Counted from the stretch's first letter, positions 1 to 7,247 are shown. The stretch is 37,937 nucleotides of DNA from Microcaldota archaeon (GCA_021851065.1 JAJZJQ010000014.1:1-37937); one strand, 5' to 3'. The notes: a model not told the origin generated them from the sequence alone. Numbers and translations: made by a program.

Positions 1-89
1 AGAACTACATCAGGAGGCAGGATGTCTCGTACGAACCGTTCATGCCAGGCAGAGAAGAGGGTAAACAGACAAAGTTGCAGTTCAATTGA
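1..89 (+). CDS. tnpB: C-terminal end of a TnpB-like protein (partial)
   Basis: Only the last 28 codons are present, in the frame beginning at base 3 and ending in TGA at 87-89; the tail reads ...EPFMPGREEGKQTKLQFN. The tail is too short to assign by itself. I call it TnpB because a highly structured, GC-rich RNA-like segment ending in TTCAA follows directly, as expected for an omega-RNA overlapping the 3' end of an IS200/IS605-type tnpB, and because a clear TnpB N-terminus lies at the other end of the window. It is the 5'-truncated edge of the window, not a real pseudogene as far as can be seen. Other GC-rich 3' structures could mimic this arrangement. Confidence 0.5.
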   Translation, partial: NYIRRQDVSYEPFMPGREEGKQTKLQFN

Positions 90-155
90 AACTGCAGCGA
101 GGGGTGAGATACCCCCGACGTAGTCGGGGAGGAACCCCTCGTGCCGGAGGTTCAA
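76..155 (+). ncRNA. Putative TnpB omega-RNA (reRNA) scaffold at transposon right end
   Basis: An inverted repeat TGCAGTT (76-82)/AACTGCA (90-96) spans the tnpB stop codon. It is followed by a nested stem-loop: outer stem GAGGGGT (99-105) with ACCCCTC (134-140), inner stem CCCCGAC (113-119) with GTCGGGG (123-129) and a GTA loop. The segment ends in GGAGGTTCAA (146-155). In IS200/IS605 elements the omega-RNA comes from the 3' end of tnpB, ends near a TTCAA-like right end, and continues into the flanking DNA as the guide. If this is right, the guide starts near 156. The exact end and the guide boundary are inferred. Confidence 0.5.
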
Positions 156-157
156 AC

Positions 158-184
158 GGGGCCAAAGCCCCTTTTCTCATTTTT
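158..184 (+). terminator. GC hairpin followed by T-rich tract
   Basis: GGGGC (158-162) pairs with GCCCC (167-171) across a CAAA loop and is followed by TTTTCTCATTTTT. It could terminate the tnpB/omega-RNA transcript, or be the sub-terminal palindrome used by the transposase. Which of the two cannot be settled here. Confidence 0.45.
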
Positions 185-348
185 AACTCTACATGTATTC
201 TATTTTGTTGTAACATTAGACTAAGTTCTTCTTTTCGTATTCGTTTCATTACTGCTCACTAAGTTTAGCTAATTACTAGAAATTCCCACACAATATCTTT
301 TCAATTTTTCATATTTAAAGCTAATGTACGCTTTATAAATAGATATAA

Positions 349-540
349 CCGGAACTAATCCTGCAAGCAATTGCCTGCATTTATAACAACGCACGAAAAT
401 GCATTGGCAGATTGGATATTAACGACGAAGAGGTTTGGGCTCTTTCACTGGCAATAAGCAGATTTCACCGCAAAGCGGCTGTTCCAACAAAGCATAGCAA
501 ACCTCATATCCTGGATGAATGGCAGCGATATCCCGCATGA
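349..540 (+). CDS. Possible short orphan reading frame or gene remnant
   Basis: An open frame of 63 codons runs from just after an in-frame TAA (346-348) to TGA at 538-540. It has a protein-like composition (for example DEEVWALSLAISRF) but no ATG; the first conventional start is TTG at 412, which would leave 42 residues. A TATA-like TTTATAAAT lies near 333-341. It converges on the pth2 gene. I do not recognise a family. It may be a small gene with an unusual start, or a 5'-decayed remnant left beside the transposon. The rest of the 90-557 gap is AT-rich with no other signal I can support. Confidence 0.3.
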   Translation, partial: PELILQAIACIYNNARKCIGRLDINDEEVWALSLAISRFHRKAAVPTKHSKPHILDEWQRYPA

Positions 541-557
541 AATGGCGTCTGCCTTGC

Positions 558-920
558 CTAAAGCAGCTTAAGCCCTCCTGTAAGCATATCTATCTCATCC
601 TTCCTCCACGGCCCTGCGCCAAGCGCTGTCATAGTCCCAGGAGCCAGCTGGGTAAGCCCTGCATCGTTCACAAGGGCGCACGGTATCTTCTTGAACTTGA
701 GGGCCTCATACAGCCTCTTCATGGCCTTGTCGTCATCCACCTTGAGGACTATCTTCTTCTGCCCCTGCCTAAGCCACTGCTCTGCCACTTCACCGCCGGC
801 CTTCACCGTCTCAAGGTAGCTCATTATCGATGCATGCGAAGCCTGGGCGGCAGTCTTGCCGACCCCCATGCCAAGATCCTTCCTTATTATTATGACCTGC
901 TTTACCTCGTCCAATCTCAC
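558..920 (-). CDS. pth2: Peptidyl-tRNA hydrolase, PTH2 family
   Basis: PTH2 hydrolyses the ester bond of peptidyl-tRNAs released from ribosomes, recycling tRNA in the cytoplasm. The sequence shows the family core from its start: KQVIIIRKDLGMGVGK, then AAQASHAS, a central KIVLKVDD strand, CALVNDAG and the TALGAGPW end. Length of about 120 residues is normal for archaeal PTH2. The start is uncertain. The frame reaches a TTG at 947, overlapping the upstream gene by 14 bases, but GTG at 918-920 gives a more usual N-terminus (VRLDEVKQ...), so I chose it. It lies just downstream of the 934-1179 gene and is probably co-transcribed with it. Confidence 0.9.
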   Translation of the reverse strand: MRLDEVKQVIIIRKDLGMGVGKTAAQASHASIMSYLETVKAGGEVAEQWLRQGQKKIVLKVDDDKAMKRLYEALKFKKIPCALVNDAGLTQLAPGTMTALGAGPWRKDEIDMLTGGLKLL

Positions 921-933
921 ACCGCATGCAAAA

Positions 934-1179
934 CTATATGCGCTCAAGCTTCATCCTGGCCCTGTCAAGCTCCCTCTGCGCCTTTGTAAGGTGCCCGAAT
1001 ATGTCCTCAAGGTCGTCTATCGTGCCCTCGCCTATGTCGCTCTTCCTGCTTACGGCGGCAACCTTCGCCTCAAGCTTCTTTACATTTTTCCTAAAGCTCC
1101 TCAGTTCACCAGACATCTTCCCCATTACCATATAATCCTTGAGCAGCCTGCGCGGCGATATGCGTATCCTTTTCTTCAT
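934..1179 (-). CDS. Small basic coiled-coil protein, function unknown
   Basis: About 81 residues from the internal Met (MKKRIRISPRRLL). The frame extends upstream to 1293, but that extension reads through a TATA-like ATTATAAAT at 1209-1217, which sits about 30 bases before the chosen ATG, so the short form fits a leaderless transcript. The N-terminus is strongly basic (KKRIRISPRR). The rest is predicted helical with heptad-like leucines and charged residues (KKLEAKVAAV, KAQRELDRARMKLERI). I do not recognise a family. It directly precedes pth2 on the same strand, so an RNA- or ribosome-linked role is possible but not shown. Confidence 0.65.
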   Translation of the reverse strand: MKKRIRISPRRLLKDYMVMGKMSGELRSFRKNVKKLEAKVAAVSRKSDIGEGTIDDLEDIFGHLTKAQRELDRARMKLERI

Positions 1180-1208
1180 CGATGCACCGCATAGACATTG
1201 CATCGAAC

Positions 1209-1217
1209 ATTTATAAT
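1209..1217 (-). promoter_or_regulatory. TATA box for the small gene and pth2
   Basis: On the minus strand this reads ATTTATAAT-like (ATTATAAAT) about 30 bases before the ATG at 1179, a leaderless spacing for archaeal promoters. Confidence 0.45.
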
Positions 1218-1353
1218 ACAGGGTAGGTTGGGAGCCAGGAGAAAACCGCCAGGCCTCCGGCCAGTAGACGGATCCCTCTATTTTCAATGCCACAGTAGGA
1301 AACCCCTGGGGGCAAAGCGCTGCGATGCCGCTAACGGCAAGCCTTCCGGCAAG

Positions 1354-1363
1354 CTATTTATTG
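1354..1363 (+). promoter_or_regulatory. TATA box for priS
   Basis: CTATTTATTG lies about 25 bases before the priS ATG at 1385, and no Shine-Dalgarno sequence is seen. This suits a leaderless mRNA. Confidence 0.45.
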
Positions 1364-1384
1364 ATTCCAAGGCATATCTAGTGC

Positions 1385-2569
1385 ATGGCAGCTACCGGGG
1401 TGCAGGACAGCGCAACCATAGTAAACAACCTGATCTCTGACTACTACCGCAGCGCTGCGGACCTTGCCCCTGACAGAATCTCAGAGCGAGAGTTCGGAGT
1501 GGGCAATTACGACATAAAGATAGCGCAAAGGCATATGTCCTTCCCATCAGAGCGCGAGCTCAGGAACTACCTGTCTGCCAATTCTGTGCCTTACGTCTCA
1601 GCATCTGCTGCCTACTACAGGTTCCCAAGCGCAAGACCTATGGACAGGAAGGGGTGGCTTGGATCCGAACTGGTCTTCGACCTGGATGTCACCGACATGG
1701 ACCTTGCATGCCAGCGCTCCCACGGCAAGTCCTGGGTGTGCGCAATCTGCTTTGACGAGGTTAGAAAGGAGACCGCAAGGCTTATCTACGATTTTCTCAT
1801 ACCAGACTTCGGGTTTTCGGAGAGCGAGATAAAGGTAAATTTCAGCGGCAATCGCGGCTACCACGTTCATGTATCAAGCGCCGACATCCTCAAGCTTGGC
1901 GCTGCAGCAAGAAGGGAGATAACCGCATACATATCCGGAAGCGGCATAGAGTTTGGCGACCTCTTTCGCGTGGGCAGCTATGCCACGGCATCGGACAGGG
2001 CGGGAAAGAAGCTTCTTGGGCCAAGGCCCACTGACCTTGGATGGAAGGGCAAGGTGGCTAAAAAGTTCACCGAGAGCCTGAATGCAGGGATCGATTCCCT
2101 GGTGCAGATAGGCCTTGATCGGGAGATTGCAACTAAGATATACCGAAAGAAGGAGCTCATGAAGCTGGGGCTTAACAGCGGCAACTGGGACATGATCGCA
2201 GGGATAAAGTCAAAGGAGCAGGTGTGGAAGCGCATGCTTGAAACCATGGCCATAGCCCAGGGCGATCGGATAGACAGCAACGTGACCAACGATCCATCAC
2301 ACCTGCTAAGGCTGGCAAACTCCATACATGGCGGCACCGGCCTTATAGCAAAAAAACTGCGCTCCCCAAGGGAGCTCTATCGGTTCGATCCTACGAAGGA
2401 TGCAATAGCATTCAGGAAGGGCTTTGCCACTATAGATGCAAACACCACATTCGAGCTGCGCATGAATGGCCAGAAGTTCGGCCCATACGGCGGCAGGATA
2501 AGGGTGCCGATATATGTTGCAGCCTATCTCTATCTTAAGGGATACGCAAAAATAGCCGCTGTCGAGTGA
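1385..2569 (+). CDS. priS: DNA primase small (catalytic) subunit PriS
   Basis: Catalytic subunit of the archaeal/eukaryotic primase that makes RNA primers for replication with PriL. The protein has 394 residues, slightly longer than many PriS. The metal-binding acidic pair is visible as FDLD (D99 and D101), followed by a zinc-knuckle-like set C109, H113, C119, C122, and the nucleotide-binding SGNRGYH at 154-160. A third acidic site is plausible in the C-terminal part but I did not place it. The ATG at 1385 follows a TATA box at leaderless distance. No priL gene is next to it; the downstream neighbour is rpl15e. Confidence 0.95.
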   Translation: MAATGVQDSATIVNNLISDYYRSAADLAPDRISEREFGVGNYDIKIAQRHMSFPSERELRNYLSANSVPYVSASAAYYRFPSARPMDRKGWLGSELVFDLDVTDMDLACQRSHGKSWVCAICFDEVRKETARLIYDFLIPDFGFSESEIKVNFSGNRGYHVHVSSADILKLGAAARREITAYISGSGIEFGDLFRVGSYATASDRAGKKLLGPRPTDLGWKGKVAKKFTESLNAGIDSLVQIGLDREIATKIYRKKELMKLGLNSGNWDMIAGIKSKEQVWKRMLETMAIAQGDRIDSNVTNDPSHLLRLANSIHGGTGLIAKKLRSPRELYRFDPTKDAIAFRKGFATIDANTTFELRMNGQKFGPYGGRIRVPIYVAAYLYLKGYAKIAAVE

Positions 2570-2661
2570 CCAGGCATGCCAGACCCATGCCGGGATGGGC
2601 AATCATAAGCCTTATTTAGTTTTCTATCGATTATTAAGCTGTATTTTAATACGGTGAATCT

Positions 2662-3177
2662 ATGGCAGCTTACAGGCATATGGCAGACACGTATAGGCAG
2701 GAATACAGGGAGAGGAATGACGCGTTCAAGTCACGGCTAACCAAGTGGAGGTCAGAGCCGCCAATAGTCAAGATAGACGGGCCGACCAACATCTCCCGGG
2801 CAAGAGAGCTTGGATACAAGGCAAAACAGGGAGTTGTAGTGGCAAGAGTGAGGGTGCCAAAGGGGCTCAGGAAGAGGGAGAAGGCCAGGAAAGGGAGAAA
2901 ACCATCAAAGAGCGGAAGGTTCTTTGCAAGGTCAAAGTCGCTCCAGTCAATTGCCGAGGAGCGCGCGGCAAGGAAGTTCATAAACTGCGAAGTACTCAAC
3001 TCCTATTATGTAGGGGAGGATGGGTCATACAAATTCTTCGAAACCATACTTATAGACGCATCGCATCCTGCCATAATGGCATACAAACCCTATGCCGATG
3101 CCCTTAACAGGAAGGGCAGGGTGTTCAGGGCGCTGACCCATGCCGGGAGGGAGCACAGGGGAACAGTGCAGAGGTAA
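2662..3177 (+). CDS. rpl15e: Large-subunit ribosomal protein L15e
   Basis: Archaeal/eukaryotic-specific protein of the 50S subunit that binds 23S rRNA. The 171-residue chain starts with AAYRHMADTYRQEYRER, and contains the basic linker VPKGLRKREKARKGRKPSKSGRF and the late EVLNSYYVGEDG and RKGRVFRALT segments typical of L15e. It is a little shorter than the usual 180-195 residues. GGTGA lies 6-10 bases before the ATG. The next gene, a Pcc1-like frame, starts 11 bases after its stop, so the two are probably co-transcribed. Confidence 0.93.
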   Translation: MAAYRHMADTYRQEYRERNDAFKSRLTKWRSEPPIVKIDGPTNISRARELGYKAKQGVVVARVRVPKGLRKREKARKGRKPSKSGRFFARSKSLQSIAEERAARKFINCEVLNSYYVGEDGSYKFFETILIDASHPAIMAYKPYADALNRKGRVFRALTHAGREHRGTVQR

Positions 3178-3188
3178 AGGGTAATCTA

Positions 3189-3410
3189 TTGCCAGTGGCA
3201 AAGGCGGACATAAGGCTCGATAACCCAAAGGAGTATCTGCGCATACTGGAAGGATGCAGCTTCAAGGGCGCCAGTATAAAACTAACTGCAAAGGACGGCA
3301 TTCTGCATGTCAAGGCACAAGCGGCTGACAGAACAACCGCTGACTGCGCTGTAAGCGCGCTCAGAAAGCAGGCAGAAATTGTTTCCCGCATAATTGGTCT
3401 GCTGCAGTGA
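3189..3410 (+). CDS. Small Pcc1/KEOPS-like subunit (probable)
   Basis: A 73-residue protein with a TTG start, 11 bases downstream of rpl15e. Pcc1 is the dimerising subunit of the KEOPS complex, which makes the universal t6A modification of tRNA. The size, the early strand AKADIRLD, the central SIKLTAKDGILHVKAQAADRTT and the C-terminal helix ALRKQAEIVSRI match the beta-alpha layout of Pcc1 (CTAG/Pcc1 family), where the phrase before the last helix usually reads A.D.T.LRA. The match is by pattern, not by strong conserved residues, so another small alpha-beta protein is possible. A purine-rich stretch overlaps the end of rpl15e. Confidence 0.55.
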   Translation: MPVAKADIRLDNPKEYLRILEGCSFKGASIKLTAKDGILHVKAQAADRTTADCAVSALRKQAEIVSRIIGLLQ

Positions 3411-3501
3411 GCCGCCTTCCAATTCAGCCATGCATCTTGTACCTGCCACCAACGCAACCCTGCAATAGTATTTTATTCGATTGCACTGAAAAGGCGTAAT
3501 T

Positions 3502-4215
3502 ATGATAGTCAACAAGCCGTACATACTGTCGGGGGCGGAGAAGACGACTCCTGAGGTAACCACGTTCACGTTCAAGGCCCAGGACAGCACCACTGTAGAC
3601 TTCATGCCAGGCATGTTTGCAATGCTGGCATACCACGAGGACGGCACCGGGCAGAAGATAAGCAGGGCATATTCGATAGCAAATACCCCAAACTCCGACT
3701 GCCTGAAATTTTTCATATCGATGATAGGCGGGCAGCTGACATCAAAGCTTGCCGGCGCCAAGGTTGGCGACTTATACTACATATCCGCGCCTTATGGCCA
3801 GTTCAAGTTCGACATAAACTCTGGGAACAGGCTCCTGTTCCTGGCAGGAGGAACAGGCCTTGCGCCTTTCTACTCAATGCTGGAGTTCATAATAAGCAAG
3901 GGAGCAAAGCCGGACATCGTGCTGATATACAGCGTGAAATACTCTGACGAGATAATAGAAAAGGAGAAGCTAGAGGGCATGATAGCCCAGCTCGGCGGCA
4001 AGCTGACCGTCACGGTCACAAGGCCAAAGCCAGATGATGTGTGGAAGGGCGATACCGGCCACGTCAATGCGCAGATGATATCAAAGTACGCTCCGGATGT
4101 CAAGGAGCGCATAAGCTACATCTGCGGACCGCCAGAGTTCGTAAAGGCCCTCAAGCAGGCCCTTGCGGGCCTTGGGGTCCCTGAGCGAGAGATACGCGCG
4201 GAGATGTGGGGCTAA
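3502..4215 (+). CDS. FAD/NAD(P)H oxidoreductase, ferredoxin-NADP reductase fold
   Basis: A 237-residue one-piece flavoprotein reductase. The N-terminal beta-barrel carries the FAD-binding RAYS motif (R55, Y57, S58) followed by IAN. The C-terminal Rossmann half has GGTGLAPF (116-123) for NAD(P)H and ICGPPEF (about 207-212). The chain ends in EMWG, where an aromatic residue often stacks on the flavin. No iron-sulfur cysteine cluster is seen, so it should pass electrons from NAD(P)H to a separate partner such as a ferredoxin or flavodoxin, or to oxygen-related acceptors. The partner cannot be read from the sequence. It stands alone before sodN; a link to redox stress is only suggested by position. 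Confidence 0.85.
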   Translation: MIVNKPYILSGAEKTTPEVTTFTFKAQDSTTVDFMPGMFAMLAYHEDGTGQKISRAYSIANTPNSDCLKFFISMIGGQLTSKLAGAKVGDLYYISAPYGQFKFDINSGNRLLFLAGGTGLAPFYSMLEFIISKGAKPDIVLIYSVKYSDEIIEKEKLEGMIAQLGGKLTVTVTRPKPDDVWKGDTGHVNAQMISKYAPDVKERISYICGPPEFVKALKQALAGLGVPEREIRAEMWG

Positions 4216-4251
4216 AACTTACTGCTCCAAAGCGCGCCAACATCCACGCAA

Positions 4252-4288
4252 CTTTATTTAACCTTTAATGCGTAATTATTCAGGTGAT
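4252..4288 (+). promoter_or_regulatory. TATA box and Shine-Dalgarno for sodN
   Basis: CTTTATTTAA at 4252-4261 is followed at 4282-4288 by AGGTGAT, matching the extended anti-Shine-Dalgarno complement, just before the GTG at 4292. This supports the GTG start. Confidence 0.5.
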
Positions 4289-4291
4289 TGA

Positions 4292-4795
4292 GTGAAAACT
4301 GCAAGAGTATTATTGGAGAAGCTGGATTCAGTGATGGGGTTCCCTGTTGCTTACGCGCACTGCGACGTACCATGCGGCATATACGACCCCCATGCTGCGC
4401 AGGTGGCGGCGCATACTGTTGTCAGGATGGACATGCTGATAGCCGATCTTGCCAAGGCAGACGGCTCAAGCCCTGAGACAAGGAACAAGATGATAAGATA
4501 CGTCAAGGTCAAGGAGGAGCATGCCGAGATAGCAAAGCACGAGGTTGCCGTGATATGGGGCGACTACATGAAGCCGGAGCATGCCAAGGAGAACCCTGGG
4601 TTAAATGACCTTGTGTGGGACACCCTCAAGCTTGCAGGCAAGGCCAAGCAGAGCACAGACCTAAAGGATGCCGAGGCGCTTCTTGAGAGCGTGCAGAAGT
4701 TCGCAGAGGCCTTCTGGAAGACCAAGAATGTGCAGACTGTAAGGGTAAAGTCCTTTTATCCGACGGAGAGGACCTTCGTCTATCCGAAGGCATGA
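4292..4795 (+). CDS. sodN: Nickel superoxide dismutase precursor
   Basis: NiSOD converts superoxide to oxygen and peroxide. The diagnostic nickel hook HCDVPCGIY is at residues 23-31; the first His, Cys24 and Cys28 would bind nickel once the 22-residue leader is cut off, making His23 the new N-terminus. Further family phrases are AKHEVAVIWGDYMKPEH, DTLKLAGKA and the late FWKTKN. The mature chain of about 145 residues is longer than the 117 of Streptomyces NiSOD, mainly by a C-terminal tail (VRVKSFYPTERTFVYPKA). The start is GTG. The stop overlaps the start of sodX (ATGA), so the two are translationally coupled. The leader lacks a secretion-type hydrophobic core, so the enzyme is likely cytoplasmic. 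Confidence 0.95.
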   Translation: MKTARVLLEKLDSVMGFPVAYAHCDVPCGIYDPHAAQVAAHTVVRMDMLIADLAKADGSSPETRNKMIRYVKVKEEHAEIAKHEVAVIWGDYMKPEHAKENPGLNDLVWDTLKLAGKAKQSTDLKDAEALLESVQKFAEAFWKTKNVQTVRVKSFYPTERTFVYPKA

Positions 4796-5085
4796 AGATG
4801 AAGCTTCCCATAGCGATATACAGGGTAGCCGAGCGAAGCATGGAGCCGACCCTAATGGAGGGCGACTACATACTCGTATGGGCGGCGCAGTGCAGGCTAG
4901 CGCCGCGCGACATGGTGGTAATGAAGCATCCGGCAAGTGGCATTACGCTGGTAAAGAGGGTGCGCTTGATAGAAGGCGCCAGGATATATGTAGAGGGGGA
5001 CAACGGTCCAGAGAGCGAGGACAGCAGGGATTTTGGCGCAGTGGAGCAAAGCAGCATACTTGGCAAAGTAATATTCAAGGTGTAA
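4792..5085 (+). CDS. sodX: NiSOD maturation protease SodX (S24/S26 peptidase)
   Basis: A 97-residue signal-peptidase-like serine protease, expected to remove the NiSOD leader. The Ser/Lys dyad is visible: RSMEPTL with Ser16, and VKR with Lys55, followed by the YVEGDNGPESEDSRDFGAV segment typical of S26 enzymes. It has no N-terminal membrane anchor, unlike signal peptidase I, in keeping with a soluble maturation protease. It begins inside the sodN stop (ATGA overlap at 4792-4795). Pairing of sodN with such a protease is well known in bacteria; the function here is inferred from context. Confidence 0.9.
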   Translation: MKMKLPIAIYRVAERSMEPTLMEGDYILVWAAQCRLAPRDMVVMKHPASGITLVKRVRLIEGARIYVEGDNGPESEDSRDFGAVEQSSILGKVIFKV

Positions 5086-5209
5086 GGGTTCAACCTGCCG
5101 CAATACTGCAGCTGGGCCCTGGCATACCATAAAAACCAGCAGCCACAAAAAGCCTTTTAATCTTAACCATGCATATATCTGCTGCTATTTCGCTAGTGTT
5201 AGTGATATT

Positions 5210-5743
5210 ATGAAACTTAGGCCAGCAAGATCAGTGAGGTACATACTCAGCCAGTCATGGGCAAGGTACTCGGTGAAAAAGCCCAGAAAGAACTATGTCA
5301 AGTCGCTTCCGCACACAAGCCTGCTAATATTCAACATGGGCGTGAACAAGCCAAACTACGACCTTGAGCTCACTCTGAACTCAAACCAGGACGTGCAGCT
5401 AAGGAGCAATGCCCTTGAGGCAGCACGGCAGGTGGCCAACAAGCACCTTGAGAGGGAGCTTATAAACAACTATTACTTCACAGTTGTCACATATCCCCAC
5501 AATGTTGTGAGGGAGAAGAAGAGGGCAACAGGCGCAGGCGCAGACAGGCTTTCACAGGGAATGTCCCTTTCGTTTGGCACCCCATCTTCTATTGCAGCAA
5601 GGGTGCACAAGAACCAGACTGTCCTAAGGCTAAAGACGGTAAGCTCGGCGAAGACTGTGGCAAGGGATGCCATGAGGCGCGCAGCATCAAAGCTCTCCGG
5701 CACATACACGATAACCATGTCGCAGATAGGCAAGGCAGCCTAA
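5210..5743 (+). CDS. rpl10e: Large-subunit ribosomal protein L10e (uL16)
   Basis: A 177-residue protein of the 50S subunit that sits near the peptidyl-transferase region and helps place tRNA. It shows the L10e opening MKLRPARSVRY, the central ALEAARQVANKHLER helix, YFTVVTYPHNVVREKK, and the GAGADRLSQGMSLSFG loop conserved in this family. A TATA-like CTTTTAATC lies at 5154-5162. It appears to be a single-gene unit between sodX and a secreted protein. Confidence 0.93.
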   Translation: MKLRPARSVRYILSQSWARYSVKKPRKNYVKSLPHTSLLIFNMGVNKPNYDLELTLNSNQDVQLRSNALEAARQVANKHLERELINNYYFTVVTYPHNVVREKKRATGAGADRLSQGMSLSFGTPSSIAARVHKNQTVLRLKTVSSAKTVARDAMRRAASKLSGTYTITMSQIGKAA

Positions 5744-5788
5744 ATCCATGCGCATGCTTTATAATGCTTCATCTCCAACATTCCGCTT

Positions 5789-6397
5789 ATGAAACGATGG
5801 AACCCTGCAGTGATATTGCTGGCATCTATAGTGGTTGCCATAATCGCATTCTCACTCGGCCTGCTGGTCGGGGAGAATATGGCACCGCATGCCACGACAA
5901 CGCAGCAGTACGTCTCTCATAATACTTCTGTGTCAACATCGAGCACAACTGCTGCAACCACTGCTCTTACGACGTTATCCACTCAGACTACAACTGCCAA
6001 TGCAACTAGGCCTTCAGGCTCTAGCAACGCAACGCCTGCATATACCGTGAAGCTGGCTGCAAACGCATCGGTGCATGTCGGCACATACCTAACAAATGCA
6101 ACCGGCTACGCCCTGTATCTCCATGCCCAGGACATCCCCTACAGCAACAAGAGCACGTGCTATGGCCAGTGCGAGGTATACTGGAAGCCGGTCTACATCT
6201 CAAACCTCATACTTCCCCAAGGCATAAGCGCGTCCAAGTTCGGTACCATAACCAGGACAAATGGCACCGAGCAGACCACTTACTACGGATATCCTCTTTA
6301 CCACTATGTGGGAGACCAGTATCCTGGCCAGGTAAACGGCCAGGGATACGGGGCAGGGAGCTGGCTTGTGGTCACCTACCCCAACCTCACTACGTAG
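5789..6397 (+). CDS. Membrane-anchored extracytoplasmic protein with PF03640-type repeats
   Basis: 202 residues. A hydrophobic segment at about 8-28 (VILLASIVVAIIAFSLGLLVG) is a signal anchor. It is followed by a Thr/Ser/Asn-rich spacer of about 50 residues, likely glycosylated, and a C-terminal domain (about 85-200). The domain carries the paired motifs of the secreted repeat family COG4315/PF03640: GYALYLHAQDIP with a nearby TCYGQCEVYWKP, and GYPLYHYVGDQYPGQVNGQG. The family is common in extracytoplasmic proteins; its biochemical role is not established. The two cysteines could form a disulfide outside the cell. No lipobox is seen in the anchor. Confidence 0.8.
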   Translation: MKRWNPAVILLASIVVAIIAFSLGLLVGENMAPHATTTQQYVSHNTSVSTSSTTAATTALTTLSTQTTTANATRPSGSSNATPAYTVKLAANASVHVGTYLTNATGYALYLHAQDIPYSNKSTCYGQCEVYWKPVYISNLILPQGISASKFGTITRTNGTEQTTYYGYPLYHYVGDQYPGQVNGQGYGAGSWLVVTYPNLTT

Positions 6398-6428
6398 AAT
6401 CAGCGCACAATAGCCGCAACGTACTCCT

Positions 6429-6569
6429 ATGAAGGTCGCGTCGCCAAATCCAGCTACAGAGACGGCAAACTCACAATTCAAGATCTTACAGGGCGTGAGG
6501 GCCATTGAAGCATTCAAAATCCCAAAAGAAGCCTTGCCAGTGCTTGGGGATGCGGGGAATTCTCAGTGA
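6429..6569 (+). CDS. Possible 46-residue small protein
   Basis: An ATG-initiated frame of 46 codons (MKVASPNPATETANSQ...) lies in the 211-base gap between the secreted protein and idi. Its middle (FKILQGVRAIEAFKIPKEALPVL) could form amphipathic helices. No recognised family, no clear ribosome-binding site and no nearby TATA at the right distance, so it may be chance. Confidence 0.2.
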   Translation: MKVASPNPATETANSQFKILQGVRAIEAFKIPKEALPVLGDAGNSQ

Positions 6570-6608
6570 TACGGGGCGTTCTGGTCTCCTATATAAAACC
6601 CGCAATAG

Positions 6609-7157
6609 TCAGGTGGAAACAGGCTCTGCATCTGCCGCGCTCCTTTTCTTATAGTAATCAATGACCCTGTCAATAACCATCTTGGCCCATGGCGTATACT
6701 CCTTTGGGTGTGCCATCATCCCATCCCGCAGCTCGTCAAGGCCCACCCATTTCCAGTCCTGCACCTCATTGCGGTTAAGCCTGGGGGTGCCTTCGTAAGT
6801 GCCAATGACTACATGGTCGTATTCATGCTCAGTGAGCCCGTTGCCCATCTCGGCTCTGTATTCGAATGCGAAGGCTTCGTGCATATCGCAGTCAAATCCC
6901 ATCTCCTCCCTAAGCCTGCGGTGCGCAGCGTCAAGGGTGGACTCGCCCTTCCTCTGGTGGCTGCATACTGTGTTTGACCACAATCCACCTCCGTGGTACT
7001 TGGACGCGGCTCTTTGCTGCAGCATTGTCTCTCCCCTGCTGTTGAATATGAATATCGAGAACGCACGGTGCAGCTTCGCCCCGTTCTCGTGTGCCTTTAT
7101 CTTCTCCTCCGTCCCGATCTCGTTGTCGCTGTGGTCTACGAGTATTACCTGCTCCAT
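6609..7157 (-). CDS. idi: Isopentenyl-diphosphate delta-isomerase, type I
   Basis: Interconverts isopentenyl and dimethylallyl diphosphate, the step that allows archaeal lipid chains to be built. At 182 residues it matches the Nudix-type (type I) enzyme. The metal ligands are all present (H23, H30, H67, E110, E112), as are the catalytic Cys in NTVCSH (C65) and the Nudix-like helix RRLREEMGF. Most archaea use the unrelated flavin-dependent type II enzyme; type I is known in some, such as haloarchaea. It is divergent from dph2, with a TATA-like AATATATATG between them. Confidence 0.95.
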   Translation of the reverse strand: MEQVILVDHSDNEIGTEEKIKAHENGAKLHRAFSIFIFNSRGETMLQQRAASKYHGGGLWSNTVCSHQRKGESTLDAAHRRLREEMGFDCDMHEAFAFEYRAEMGNGLTEHEYDHVVIGTYEGTPRLNRNEVQDWKWVGLDELRDGMMAHPKEYTPWAKMVIDRVIDYYKKRSAADAEPVST

Positions 7158-7186
7158 CGAATACCAGATGGATATGTATGGAAAAC

Positions 7187-7196
7187 AATATATATG
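7187..7196. promoter_or_regulatory. Shared TATA-like element between idi and dph2
   Basis: AATATATATG is nearly self-complementary and lies about 33 bases before the idi ATG (leaderless spacing) and about 55 bases before the dph2 ATG. It may serve both directions. Confidence 0.4.
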
Positions 7197-7247
7197 TGGG
7201 ATGCCTTAAAGGCTACTGACGTAATCCTGATTGTAAAAGCTGACGCA

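Noticed and set aside
519-989. 156-codon frame opposite pth2
   Set aside because: Antisense shadow of a clear PTH2 gene.
934-1293. Long form of the small coiled-coil protein
   Set aside because: The first 38 codons run through a TATA box and have unlikely composition; the ATG at 1179 fits better.
6993-7247. 85-codon N-terminal extension of dph2
   Set aside because: It overlaps idi on the other strand and does not resemble Dph2, whose usual N-terminus starts at 7248.
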